DNA of 64,000 bases from Icerya purchasi (GCA_039619475.1 CM077116.1:168347363-168411362); one strand, 5' to 3'. Shown: positions 11,937 to 23,500, counted from the first letter of the stretch. The notes: a model not told the origin generated them from the sequence alone. Numbers and translations: made by a program.

Positions 11937-13950
11937 TGCAATGGAATTAGAGGCGTCGCTCGTATTTTACTGGATAGCGGTTCACAGCCTACGTTGATGT
12001 CCGATGCATTCATCAAGAAGTTCCGGTTACCTGCTTCAAATTCCTCGGATAATATAACAATAAAAGGAGTCGGTAACAATTCAATTTTTTCGCGTCATTC
12101 GTGTTTTTTAAAATTAAAATCCCGAACGGTAAATTTCGAATTGAGTGTTAATGCGGACGTAGTCGCCTCAACGGCTTTAGCATATAAAGTAACTAATTTG
12201 TCTTTCAAAAACGTTCGTAAACGATCCGTAAAATTAAAATTAGCAGACCCGGTATTTTATAATGACATCGTTAATATCCCAAATATCGATATTTTGTTGG
12301 GCGCTGAATATTTTGAATCTTGCTTGTGTAACGAAACGAAAAAATCGGATGATTTAACTTTCCGGAAGACCCAATTTGGTTGGATAGTAAGCGGGTGTTT
12401 ACCTTCTAATATACAACCGGATAGTGCGTTGGCTTCACATGCTTCGTATAGTAATTTAACTTCACTTGAGATTGATACGCAATTAAAGAAATTTTGGGAC
12501 TTAAAAAATATAAACTGTGCATCACAAAAATTAACTGCGAGGAATCAGAATGTGTTCAGCATTTTGAAAACACTTAGACGAGGGAATCAAACGGGAAATT
12601 CATCACCGTTAGTAAGATAACCATTAAAAATCAACCCGAACTCGCTTAAAGATAATCGTAAATGCGCTTATTTTCAGCTACTTCGTTCCGATAAGCGGCA
12701 AGCCGAACCTATGCGAAAATGTATTGCGAAATTATAGCTGAGAACGAAGATTTGGGGGTCATATGTCCACTTTGACCGACAGTGCTTCCCCGAACGCGTA
12801 TTATATACCGCACCGAGGAGCTGTCTTTCGCCCGAATAGCACCACAACCAAGCTTCGAGTAGTTTTCAATGCGAGCTCTAGAACGGAAAGCGGACTATCG
12901 CTGAACGATACACTTATGAAAGTTCCGACTATCCAATCCGAATTATTTGATGTATTATTACGCTTTCGGAGTCATCGAGTTGCGTCTTCAGCTGATATCG
13001 AAAAAATGTACCGCTGTATATGGGTTCATGCAGATGATCGACGTTGGCAACGAATTTTTTGGCCCGATAAAACGGCTCACCAAGTAAAGGAATATTCTTT
13101 AAATATAGTCACATATGGGACTACGCCTGCTTCGTTTTTAGCTACAAAGTGTCTCGAAATTCTTGGTAAATCGGTCGTACGTTCCTCGCCTTGCGTAGCT
13201 AACTCAATACTTAACGATTTCTATATGGACGATTTACTTACTGGAGCAGACTCCGTAAAAAACGCTATTAATTTACAGAAACACATACACGATATTGTAA
13301 AAATCCATGAACAAACTATTTCTTTATTAGGGCTTTCTTGGTTTCCAAAAAGCGACAATTTCTGTATAAAATTACAAGATAATTCTTTCGAGGCTCCGCC
13401 GGTGATAACCAAGAGAATTCTGTTATCTCAGATCGCATTTGTCGCGCCCGTTACTATAAGAGCGAAAATATTTCTTCAACGGTTGTGGAAAGAAGGAATT
13501 AGTTGGGATGATCCCGTGTCTGAAGCATTATAAAATGAATTCCGAAAGTATGTCGCGGAGTTACCGTTACTCGAAAACTTGAAAGTACAACGAACATACA
13601 CTACGTTGCTGGATGTCGCGACCAAACAATTAATTGGAGTTTCTCATGTCTCGGAAAAGGCTTATAGCGCAGTTGTTTATATGCGCTGCGGCAACCGTCA
13701 GGTCGAAATTTCATCGTTTTTCGTGTGTGCGAAAACTAAAGTCGCGCCGATCAAGGATTGGACGATTCCTAGGTTAGAATTGCAGGCCGTTCTATTACTA
13801 TCAAATTTATTAGATCGTGTTAGCAAAATTTTGAATATACATGCGACGTACGCGTTTAGTGACTCATTTTTAGTTTTGTCGTGGTTGTCTAAACCTCCGG
13901 ACAGTTTAAAGGTTTTCGTATCGAACCGGGTAAAAAAAAAAAAATCTTGA
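11937..13950 (+). pseudogene. pol: BEL/Pao pol: protease, RT and RNase H, broken
   Basis: Directly after the TAA, the gag frame reads ARILLDSGSQPTLM, the aspartic protease active site (D-S-G), and stays open to 12620. The next segment is shifted. Reverse transcriptase (12763-13533) shows RGAVFRPNSTTTKLRVVFNA, SADIEKMYRCI and the catalytic FYMDDLLTGA (near 13220-13250). Then 13579-13950 matches the Pao RNase H-like region, with LLDVATKQLIGVSHVSEKAY, VAPIKDWTIPRLELQA and AFSDSFLVLSWL. It terminates at an A-run near 13929-13942 followed by a stop. At least three frame breaks make it inactive. Confidence 0.85.
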
Positions 13951-14052
13951 AATCGTTCCTCTCGATTCCTGGGGTTATATCAATACCAAAGAAAACCCGG
14001 CCGATTCAGGTACCCGTGGCTTATCGGTTTCGTCGTTATCCTGCTCCGAATT

Positions 14053-14450
14053 ATGGCTGATTCCCCGCGAGAAAGAGTAACTGTTAGCCGTCTTTTCACT
14101 CACGTCGGAGCAGACTTCGCCGGACCGTTCAACTGTAAATGCACCAACCACCGATCGTTAGGCCGTTCTAAAATTTCCGTAGCAGTATTCGTTTATTTTG
14201 CTCTAAAAGCTGCACACATGGCGATCGTTTCGTCGCTTTCCACGGATTGTTTCCCGAGTTGTTTGCAACGATTTATTTTTCACGGTGGCCTTTCCTGTTC
14301 GATCCTTTCCGACAGTGGAACCAACTTCGATGGAACCGATAACTTTTTAAAGGCAAGTTACGATCGAATGCCTAAACAGGCAGCGGAAGAGAAGATAAAA
14401 TGGTATCATTACTCTCTAATGAACCTCTCGGTTCATCCGGGGGGGAGTGC
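14053..14450 (+). pseudogene. BEL/Pao integrase core, truncated
   Basis: The piece shows FTHVGADFAGPF (first catalytic Asp) and SCSILSDSGTNFDGT (second catalytic Asp). The region that would carry the catalytic Glu, and everything after it, is missing: the frame runs into the 3' LTR within about 40 codons. The N-terminal HHCC zinc domain is also absent, because sequence between 13985 and 14053 is deleted. The enzyme could not integrate DNA by itself. Confidence 0.85.
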
Positions 14451-14966
14451 TGTTAATAGTAGATTTGCACAATTTCAATCGTTGTTTATTTTAGTTTCTT
14501 TTAATATTTTTTAAACGTCGCGTCCGCTTAACGATTTCGCTTTTAGTATTATTTTCTGGTCAGAGACACGTTTTTCAGTTATTTAGATCTGACCGCCATT
14601 TTTATTTACCGCGGCACTACGCAAAAAAATGACTAAATATGGCCGCTCGTCAACCGATCGCGATCGAGTCCTTTTTTACCTGAGTTGTTGTTGTCCATCC
14701 GTACTGCTAGTAGGTCCGTTCTTTGTTGTTGTTTGTTTTCCACGTGTTTCGTTTGTTTTTTCCCGTTGTCACCTTCGTTGTGCATCCCGTATTTTAATGT
14801 TTTTAAATCCGAATTTCGTAACCATTTTGTTAAAATAGTCCTTTTCAGGACTCCGTAGTTGTTTTCGTAAAAGTCCGCTTCGACTTACGTAGTTTTTATC
14901 GAGTGTTTTTTGAATAATATAATTTTTACATCCGGAATTTTAGTATTTTGAAATTAACCGTAAACA
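14451..14966 (+). repeat. 3' LTR of the BEL/Pao element
   Basis: It is 516 bp, TG...CA, and collinear with the 5' LTR (about 99% identical by eye). It is followed by the right target duplicate ATAAT. Confidence 0.95.
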
Positions 14967-16198
14967 ATAATTATGTATTGAATTAACTATTAGTAAAGTT
15001 TATAAAGATGTAGTGGCACTCAAACTACGTTCTGAACTACAATAACTAATTAATGAAACTCTTACAAATTATCTCAATTAAAGTTTCTATTTTTCGTATT
15101 TTTAGTTAACAAAGAATATAACAAGAAAATTAATTTTTAAATAATGTAGGAACTGCAAAATTTAGTGTTAACAAAGTAACATAACAGCAACAAATACTAT
15201 CTTACTTGAGTAATAATTAGGCAATAACTAATGACAATGTTTTTTTAATGTACAGATTGAGAAATAATAATTAGAAGAAAAAGAAGGAAAAGAAAAAGAA
15301 ACGAAGAAGAAGGAGAACTATAATAACGACAACGATTACAATAATAACAACACAACTACAACGACAAGAAAAGAAGATAAACAAAACAGCATCTGTAGAA
15401 ACAGCAAATAAGAAGTTGGGAAATCCATTTCTATCTATCAGGTATGTACAGAATAGTTTGTAAACTATATTCCATTTGAAACTGAAAAGAAAAAAAATTT
15501 AAATTCACAGTCTAACAGGGTTCAATGATAATTTATACGATAGATGTAGCAAAATAGTTTCAGAAAAAATCATTCAATCAAAACTTCAATATCTATATAA
15601 TAATATTTATTCAAATCAATTCCTAATATCAAGTTTCAAATTGTAGTCGTTAAAGAAAATAAGTGCAGGTTGTTACTCTGTAATGTAATATTCTTATCGT
15701 TGTATAACGTGGTGGCCGCTTAAATATAACTTTTTAAAAGTCCCGGTTTTATGGTGCAAATGCTACAAATGTTTACCTATCCAAATTCTCCTGCTTTCCT
15801 GATTACTAAAATTTTACAAAAGAAGAATGAGTTTTTGTTACTATTGATAATATTTGATCGTCGCATCGCATTTTATATAAATAAAACAGAACTTCGTGGT
15901 TTAATGAAAGTAAAGTAGGAATATTAAACATTTTTCTTATTAAAATATCGTTTTAGCTTTTTTTTTTTTTTTGTTTTTTGTTTTTTGTGTTTCCTTTTTT
16001 CCGGGTTTCTGGTTAGTCGGTCATCTCATGTAAAAGAGAAATTTTCAATGAGTGGCATATAATATAGTGGAAAGTCGCATAGACAAAAATTCGATACACT
16101 AGAGAACTCAAGCTTATGCTTAAATCCTGCCATTACTATTCGACAAACTCCGAATATGATAAGTTTTTTTCATTTAATAGTAATAAATATTCTACAGC
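14967..16198. other. Non-coding stretch
   Basis: AT-rich, with a purine-rich segment (about 15270-15420) of AGA/GAA/ACA triplets and a T-run near 15960. No gene seen. Confidence 0.5.
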
Positions 16199-16993
16199 TT
16201 GAAATTCTTAATCATGTCATTTAACAGAAACCGAACGATGAACTTTAAAAAAGTACTTTCGAGATTGTCAAAAGGAGAAAAGTATATGTGTACCAGATTT
16301 GTAAATAATATATTTTATTCAGGAAATAGTAATAAAGAAAATATTTGTAAATGTAAAAAGAAAATGAATTATAAGGCCTTACTGTGTAGGAATTATCATT
16401 TAAAAAATAATATATATAAGCATATAGGGAATTACGATTATATCACTTAAAGAATTATTTCCTAATATACATATACAAAAACTTAGAAATATATATATCG
16501 ATGAAATCGAAATTGTATTAAGCATAGTAGAATTAGAATTAAGGAAATATTATGAATATATTTTTAATATAGAAGGTACTTTAACCATAAATATTATAAA
16601 AATCAGTTAGAACGTATGTAAATATAAAAATTTAACGTATAAAAAAAGCTATAAATTTACTTTTTAATAAATAAAAAAATATTCTCATTAAATTTAAGTG
16701 AACACAGTCCTACTCTACGCACCTAATTAATTTTAAGAATAAAAAAGCTTCTCAAATTGATATAGTGTGTAACGTTTGGAATATTATTTTCCAACGAGAC
16801 AACCCCCTTATGTGTTGATGCGTTTGGGACGTATTATAATAATTATTTAATGCATGCCTTAGTTAATAAAGTAAATAAAGATAGTTGTAATAATTATTAT
16901 AACTATCATCCCGTAAATATAAATAACGTAAAAATTAGTAATTATATTAATAAAAATAAATATTATTGTTTAGAAAAAGAAATATATGCGTAG
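16199..16993 (+). pseudogene. Very AT-rich decayed coding block, unrecognised
   Basis: Three open runs follow one another on the plus strand: 16199-16450, 16428-16610 (no ATG, other frame) and 16766-16993 (no ATG). All share an unusual composition (Lys, Asn, Ile, Tyr rich). The middle run reads like an amphipathic protein (IDEIEIVLSIVELELRKYY) and the first has a Cys/Lys patch (ENICKCKKK). The way they succeed one another suggests one or two former genes broken by frameshifts. I do not recognise the family. The extreme AT bias resembles genes of some large insect DNA viruses or mobile elements, but that is only an impression. Chance open frames in AT-rich DNA remain possible. Confidence 0.3.
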
Positions 16994-17626
16994 TAGGAAT
17001 TATGAAAATACATATTATTTTATGTTAAACTTATTATTTAACATAATACACAATTTCGATTTCATCGATAACAAATTTAACAACGAGGAGTACATCAGGT
17101 CCCCAAAGTTGACTACAATAAAATAGAAAATAAACTATTTTTAGGATAAATTTATTATATATTTTTAATTATAAAAGTAGGGAGAAATTAAATGCACGCA
17201 ACAAGTATAATTTATTTAGACAACCAAATAAAAGAGTTAACCAAAAAATTAATGTAATCGACGACCTAAACTTAAAAATTAATTATAAAAATTCAATATA
17301 CGAAATTAAATAAAATCCGTAAATAATTTAAGATAATAGTAGTTTAAGAAATGCTAAGTGTTTGTATATGTATGTAGTCTGTAAGGAACGTTAAAGACTA
17401 TTCAGGTTTTTGTGTATTTTTATTGTTTTTATTTGCTGTACGTTGATACTCTACCATTCAATCAAAGCCAGGCTTAATCGAAAAAGTTTCCATAATAATA
17501 TAATATAATTAAAAGAGAAAATTTGCAAAGTATAAATAAACCGTTCATTACCAAGTTACTCTCAGTACTATAATGAAGTATTGTATTGTTTAGTTATTTT
17601 TAGAGTAGGTTGCTGTACGCGAAAAT
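16994..17626. other. AT-rich stretch, no clear gene
   Basis: It continues the Lys/Asn-rich composition of the block to the left, with short open runs only (for example around 17190-17310 on the plus strand). Nothing can be assigned. Confidence 0.4.
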
Positions 17627-18130
17627 ATGGCCACAGCCAGTAATTATTGTGTACAGGAAATAACTATTCGTTACAGAAATCGCCTGGCAACATATCGATT
17701 TATTAACACTAACCCACTGCAGATGGATATCGATAGATTTTTATCAGATATTAAAAAAGCTGTAGTTGAGATAATTGAAAATAATTTTCGAACCGGAGTG
17801 AAAGTTTTCTTGACTCTGCACTGTACATTCGAGAAAATGATTGCTGCAGGGGAAATGTCAACAACTGATATGTTTTTTCCTGTAAGCGCATGTTTACTAC
17901 TGTTTGGAGATGATTTAGAGGAACGGTATGAGGAGTCTGCAAGAAACTGAAAGCTCGGCAATTGAGAAAATGGAATATGCCTCAGGGTCCGAATGGAGTA
18001 TTCGGATAATCGAATACCTTGAAATTCGTCTCAACTTTCGAATCATATTACGAGTACAATCGCCTGATAGGTTAAGTGAAGAAATTGTGTGTTTGATAAT
18101 GATTATGTGCGGGTATGTTATTTTTTAGAT
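17627..18130 (+). pseudogene. Polinton/Maverick-like polymerase-gene N-terminal fragment
   Basis: The first frame (17627-17950, 107 codons) starts at an ATG and shows ITIRYRNRLATYRFINT, then a D-x-x-x-F-L helix, KVFLTLHCTFEK, and FGDDLEERYEES. Around 17945 the frame shifts to the one open at 17928-18128, which continues the theme with GSEWSIRIIEYLEI. A third frame briefly gives YNRLIG and then stops. From memory, this order (R-x-x-Y-x-F-x-N, FEK, a GSGW-like block, then N-P-L-x-G-S) is found at the N-terminus of insect proteins whose C-terminal part is a family B DNA polymerase of Polinton/Maverick type. No polymerase domain follows, so this is a broken N-terminal remnant. The match is from recall only. 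Confidence 0.45.
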
Positions 18131-18268
18131 AATAATTTACATCTGTCCCTGCAATAATATTAATAATATCTAAAAATAATACTAAACATCTCGGAATAAA
18201 AGTTTAATATTTCAAATTAAATAATACATAAATATTTTTTTTTTAAATTTCATTTATTTTTATAGGAC

Positions 18269-18752
18269 ATGAATTCTCAAGTTAAACTTTCCGATTTACC
18301 TCCCGAAATGCTGCTTGAAATTAGCAAACATCTGAATGTGCTGGTTACGCGTCTGCCCAAATGCAGTAAATATATTTATAAAACTTTACATGCAGAATTA
18401 TCAAAAAGGATGCTACTATTAGATAATGATTGCAGTTGGGATGAGTGCAATTATTCTAATTTATGTTTATCTCCTCGTGTGGATACAATATGCTTTTATA
18501 AACTGTCGGAGGAGAATACTAGAAAATATTTAAAGATTGCACGCAATTGCGGTATAAGAAAATTTATTTTTTGCAAATTACGGGAGCAATGATGATCCTT
18601 TCAAATTACACAGGTACTTTTTTTATTTACCATTTTATTTTGACTACGATGATCGCGTATGTGAAGTTACAATTATAAATTCTATGGTACATTATCGAAT
18701 TAATATAGTAAAGTTCTGGCGTGATACTTATAAATGGACATGTGTAGTATAA
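18269..18752 (+). pseudogene. F-box-like protein gene with one frameshift
   Basis: The first frame starts at ATG 18269, three bases after an acceptor-like TTTTTATAG, and runs to 18592. Residues 7-22 (LSDLPPEMLLEISKHL) fit the start of an F-box, the motif that docks proteins onto Skp1 in SCF ubiquitin ligases. The rest is Leu/Cys rich (IARNCGIRKFIFCKL). Near 18580 coding sense moves to another frame, which stays open to the stop at 18750-18752 (SNDDPFKLHRYFFYLPFYF and on). A single indel would join them to about 160 codons, short for an F-box protein. It is either a young pseudogene or a spliced gene I cannot resolve. It has no clear LINE similarity, unlike most of the region. Confidence 0.4.
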
Positions 18753-19246
18753 TTTGTATTTATATATACGTAAGTCTGAATTCATTTATATTATTCTTTC
18801 CGGTAGCAATTTTATACTGCCGACCTTTCTTTCTTTCTTTTCTTTCTTTACTTTACGCCACTGTATGCGGTTTAATTAAAATTACTGATTCAAGAAAGAA
18901 TGGATCACTATCCATATGCATTATTATAAGGAATGTGGCCCATAATAGATTTCTTTGTATATATATTTATTTATTTGTATTTTTTCTATTTCGTCGTACG
19001 AATGTTATATTTATATATATACTGTTTCGTCGCCGTTGTTATTTTTTATTGGTTGTATTTTTTTTTTTTTTTTTTTTTGTAAATACACGTTTTCTTTCTT
19101 CTTTTATTTATTTGTGTTTATTTAAATTTGCTGTTATATACTTGCAATAATATATGTTTGATTTACTATTAAGTGTAAACTATGCAGGCTATGGAAGAAT
19201 AAAAATACTTGTTAAATAATAAACAAATGTATAATTTATTTAAATT
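18753..19246. other. T-rich non-coding stretch
   Basis: Pyrimidine-rich plus strand (CTTT repeats near 18820-18850, T-run near 19060-19078). The 138-codon frame at 18734-19150 is Phe/Ile/Tyr-rich low-complexity translation and is not supported as a gene. Confidence 0.5.
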
Positions 19247-19717
19247 TTATAAGTAAATATATACAAAAGATATAAAATAACATGTAAAAATTTGAAAGAT
19301 TAATCTAAAAACATAAACAAATAATGAATTGAAATACATGTAAGCTGTAGATGGATAACCACCATATTTGTAAACAATATTTTCATTCAAACTTCGGTCA
19401 CCTTGATGATTAGATTCATATTCAAAAGTTTCAGGATACATTTCTTGCAAAATTTTAGTAAAATTTTTACGTACACATTTTCGACAATCTTTCACCAAAG
19501 TAGAATGTACCGCACTAATTGCTAAAGAATCTGGCATATCATAGGTGTGGTGTTCAAAGCATAGTAAGTATTTTTTGATATTCTCATTTTTCTTCAATTT
19601 TTCAGGTAATTGATCGTAAAAATCACAAATTTTATTAGGACATTCAGAAATAACGTCCCTACAGTAACATTCTGTAATATGTATTGTGCAGGATATTTTA
19701 GCGCTGATACAACTAGT
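19247..19717 (-). CDS. Cysteine-rich ORF, unrecognised (possibly decayed)
   Basis: The minus-strand frame is open from 19717 (just after a TAG) to the stop at 19247, about 156 codons, with no ATG near its start. The N-terminal half has spaced cysteines (ECYCRDVISECPNKICDFY), then LPEKLKKNENIKKYLLC and VKDCRKCVRKNFTKILQEM, and an aromatic hydrophobic tail. An acceptor-like TATTACAG lies at about 19672-19679, so the real exon may begin at 19671. The overlapping frame 19594-19845 reads plausibly into it, which suggests a frameshift near 19700. The C-x2-C with flanking KY-LLC faintly recalls insect chemosensory proteins, but cysteine spacing does not fit. Function unknown. Confidence 0.35.
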   Translation of the reverse strand, partial: TSCISAKISCTIHITECYCRDVISECPNKICDFYDQLPEKLKKNENIKKYLLCFEHHTYDMPDSLAISAVHSTLVKDCRKCVRKNFTKILQEMYPETFEYESNHQGDRSLNENIVYKYGGYPSTAYMYFNSLFVYVFRLIFQIFTCYFISFVYIYL

Positions 19718-19849
19718 CTAACTTTCATATCGAACCATTTTGACATTACATGTACGTTTTGTAATGAGCATATATTTAATTTTCCGTTAGTGTGTGCGTC
19801 ACATTTAATGGACGTTGTAATATATCTAACGCGCTTTATAAACAATTAC

Positions 19850-20269
19850 AGCTTACACAAAACCGAAGTCTTATGTGCGTACTAAACGTACTCCGTTACA
19901 CTAGGATTCCTGAGATTCATAATGTCCTTAAATTGCCATACCTTCCTATTATAATTTGAGCAACTATACTCTTTGCTCTTTGTTCCCGTTTTGTTACTGT
20001 GAAGTTAGTTGAAACCGTCATAATCGAAAATGAATTTTAAATTATTAATTTTAATAAGACCATTTCTCTTCAATCGAAATTCGATAACCAGGAGGCCAGC
20101 GGAAAAACGATTAAGCAGACAGCGGATCACCACTGACAATAATTTTATATAATTTATATAGTTTTATGTTTTATCATTATATCGTTTTTTTTTGGAGAGC
20201 TGATCGATCTAGAAAAATTTATGTATGGATATTTTGTAATATAAAACCTAAAATATTATTACCTATTTT
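19850..20269. other. Non-coding stretch
   Basis: No recognisable protein remnant or repeat. It separates the small-gene cluster from the LINE fragments to the right. Confidence 0.4.
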
Positions 20270-20520
20270 GTAGAATTACATTGGCGAAGTCAGCGTTGGC
20301 ACGATTACATAAAATTTGGAAAGATCGGTCTCTTAATACAAAAACAAAATTTAGACTTGTAAATACTTTTGTATTCTCCGTATTCCTATATGGAGTAGAG
20401 ACATGGACTTTACGTGGAGCAGATAAAAACGAAAAATTGACACGTTCGAGATATGGACTTGGCGAAAAATTCTAAGAATCCCAACGATAGCGAAGCGCAC
20501 GAATACTTCAATTTTAAACC
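20270..20520 (+). pseudogene. RTE-like RT C-terminal fragment
   Basis: The frame 20281-20475 reads AKSALARLHKIWKDRSLNTKTKFRLVNT, then FSVFLYGVETWTLRGADKN. This is the standard region after the catalytic core of RTE-type reverse transcriptases (the YG-x-E-T-W-T-L block). One frame further on, it continues with WRKILRIP. It is truncated on both sides. Confidence 0.75.
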
Positions 20521-20529
20521 AATTAAATT

Positions 20530-23500
20530 AAAAAGAATGATAGTTCGGCCATAGTCTGAAATGAGTCGTTTAAGGGAAAAAGAGCAATATTACAAGCCAA
20601 AAATCTGCCCAAAAATCTGCCACTGGAAACGGAAGAACGAGCTAATGGATATCCGTTAATTTATTATGCTTAATGCTTAAATGATCAGGGATCCGCAGAA
20701 GATCGATCTTGGTCAATTAGAGGAGGAAAACATAATAGATGAGAGAGCGTATCGAAAGGAGGAGGAAGCGGGAATATGATAGTTTACAGAACACTTTTAG
20801 AATCCGAGGTTATAAGCACTTCATGGGAAACCAGTGATGAGGAAACAAAGAAAACAGCATATAGAATAGTAGTATATTTCGAAAAGAAAATTAAGCAAAA
20901 AGAGGGAAGTGTAAAAGATCCAAAATAATTCAAGACGGGATGAAAAAAAAAGAAGAACCACTCCATTTGGCCTTTTGGAACCGCCAGTAAAGATAATGGT
21001 ATGAGTAGGAAAGAAAAAGCTTAAAGCATTAGAAAATTTAATCCTGGCGACATGTAGAGGAACAGATTTAGAACAGATTGGTAAAAAAAGACATTTAATA
21101 TGATGAAAATGACTAAGTAAACTGAAAGAAAAAGAAAAATAAGGGGTAAAATTGGAGTTTTATTAGAAGTAATTGGCCATTTATGAAGGATAGAGAAGTA
21201 AAAAGAAAGAAAGGAAGAAGAATAAATAGGTAGGCGCTTAATCAAAAAGCGAAAACCGGGAGAAATAAAGAGATTAATATTAGAAAAGTCATTTTCTAGT
21301 AACACTGGGATGTTTTGAAGATGGGATCTAGTTGGCGAGATATTACCATCGGAGGAAGAGATGAACATATCGCCAGAAAAGAAAAGCAAAGCTAGAATTA
21401 AGAAGAAAAAAGGCGATTTTTATAAAATAAATATTAGACAGCTTAGAATAAAACAGGAACTCTAAAGTTACTCTCGAAAGATTAACCTTACAGCAGAAAA
21501 GATAAAAGAAAAAAGAATTACGGTTCTGAACAGAGATGTTAAACGAGAACCTCTCTGTTGAAGAAAGTGAAAAGGTGAACGTTCTCAAATGCAAGTACCT
21601 AGTAAACGAAAACAGCAATTAAATTTTTTTATTGATAAATGACATATCAACGTTCAATATAAACGTGCTAATTCAGCCTGGTGGACCATATACGGGACGA
21701 AAACGAAATATATTAAGAAACAGATTGATGTGCTCGAGTCAGCCTACGAGACGTTTGTTAATTAAACTTTCTGAAAGCTTCCTAAGACTCGAAAAAAGAG
21801 AAGTAGAGCGAAACGACGAAAAATAAAGTTTTAAGATAGGAACAATAATAAAAGTGTTATAAGAATGAGGAACACAACCGGAACCAAGAGAGGAGTTGAA
21901 CATATTTAAAAGTATTTGAAAAGAAAATTAAACAGATTTCTAAGAACAAAATAAGTGATTAAATCTACGCCCGAAGAGGAATTATTAGTGGAATTGATTA
22001 AAGTTGAATAGAGTTCTGATAAGGTAAAAGGAGAATTAAGAAAATGTAATGACTAAGAGAAGGAGCTAATCAATAAACGAAACTCAATTTTCAGGACGAA
22101 AATTACGATTGGACGGACGTTAAGAGAAAGAGGATTTAAAGAACTTCACCATTTTCCATACATGAGAGATAGCAGTAGATCGAGAAAAAGAGGAACCGAA
22201 GCTTTTCCATGAGTATTTCTTTGCTGTTTTAAAAACAAATCTGGCTTTAGAATTACCATTCTTATAAAGTTGGATAAGAGCAGAAAAATTCTATAAGTGG
22301 TCACGCTTAAATTAGAGGCCGCCTTACGATCTTCCTGTTTTAGTTTTTTTTTGAGGGAATTTGATCGAGGGAAGAAGGAGAAAAATAAATTAAGGCAAAG
22401 GAGATTAATTTAACAAAGATGGGAAGATTGGTTTAAATTCGGAAGAACTGAAGAAAAGGAGGAGTCAACGAGAAAACGGGGAAGATGGTCCACAGTCTAC
22501 TTTAAGGAGTGTCTATTTGGGAGAGTGAAGAGATGCATGAGAATCAGAAGAAAAATCATTAAAAGAAATGACGATAGGAATATAATCACTTCCAAAGGTA
22601 CCTCGTTTTTAATTATGAATACTTGAAACTAAAATTAGAAGAAGTGAATGACAGGTCAACTGAAAAACAAAGAACTTCTGACACAAGTAACGAACCATCG
22701 TTAAAGAGAATTAAGTAATTTTGATAGACTAAAATTTTTAAGCACGAAACTATTACCATTATACTACAGCCTCAAAGAGGTGAGTGAGCTTTAAATTCAC
22801 CACCTATAACAAAAAGGGAAGGGAGAGAATTAATAAAGGATGGGGGAAAGGAAAGTTACATAAATCATAGTTAAGAGAAATGTAAGCTGAGACGAGGTTA
22901 AGTGGTCTTTTGAGGAGTTTTTAAATATTGAATTGTGGATCAAATTTGGATTAAACGGATTAGATGAAATAGGAGAATGGATTGCATGAGTTAGAAAATG
23001 GATATCATTTCTGATTAAAGTAGTTGAACCACCATATCCGCCACGGCGTAATAGAACTAATTAAAGAAAAACCACGAATACTAACGCTAGAGGAATCTTT
23101 TAGCCCAGTTTCTGAGAACAACGTGCAATATTTATTTGATCCAACAAGTTCTCAAAAGAATTTTTATTTACTCTAAGATCGATTCCACTGTAATATTTCT
23201 AATTGACAAAACATAATGAAGCGAAGAACAGAACATATAAAAAATAAATATGAGAATAATGGAAAGCTTAAAGGGCAGGAGTTTAAATAAGAAATCAGAA
23301 AAACTATGACGTAACCACCCGCGCGATCCAACTTAAATACGAACCACGCAAAGAGTAAATAATGAGAGAAAAGTACGATTAACAGAGAGTTTTAAATCCA
23401 AGTTTCCACTACTTCAATAAATACCGCGTCTCGGTACTTCCATGCTATCAACCAATCTAATCAAACGAGACAAGCAACACCAAGAAAAAGCGCTAAGTGA

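Larger units (their letters stand above)
9967..14966 (+). mobile_element. BEL/Pao LTR retrotransposon, defective
   Basis: A complete LTR-to-LTR insertion of 5000 bp. Both LTRs are 516 bp, start TGTT and end TAAACA, and are flanked by a perfect 5-bp target duplication ATAAT (9962-9966 and 14967-14971). Between them, in order, lie a gag with a DUF1759-type core and zinc knuckles, an aspartic protease with DSG, a Pao-type reverse transcriptase with YMDD, a Pao RNase H region and a truncated integrase core. That order and the protein style are those of BEL/Pao. A purine run (about 14439-14447) precedes the 3' LTR. The coding part has a frameshift, an in-frame stop and internal deletions, so it is non-autonomous. 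Typical BEL/Pao elements are 6-7 kb; roughly 1-2 kb is missing, mostly from integrase onward. Confidence 0.95.

Noticed and set aside
18734..19150. 138-codon plus-strand ORF with hydrophobic stretches
   Set aside because: Low-complexity Phe/Ile/Tyr translation of T-rich DNA, including a T19 run; no family resemblance.
19247..19717. Insect chemosensory protein (OS-D family)
   Set aside because: Only a C-x2-C and a K-Y-x-x-C stretch agree. The second conserved cysteine is missing, extra N-terminal cysteines are present and the helix spacing is too short.
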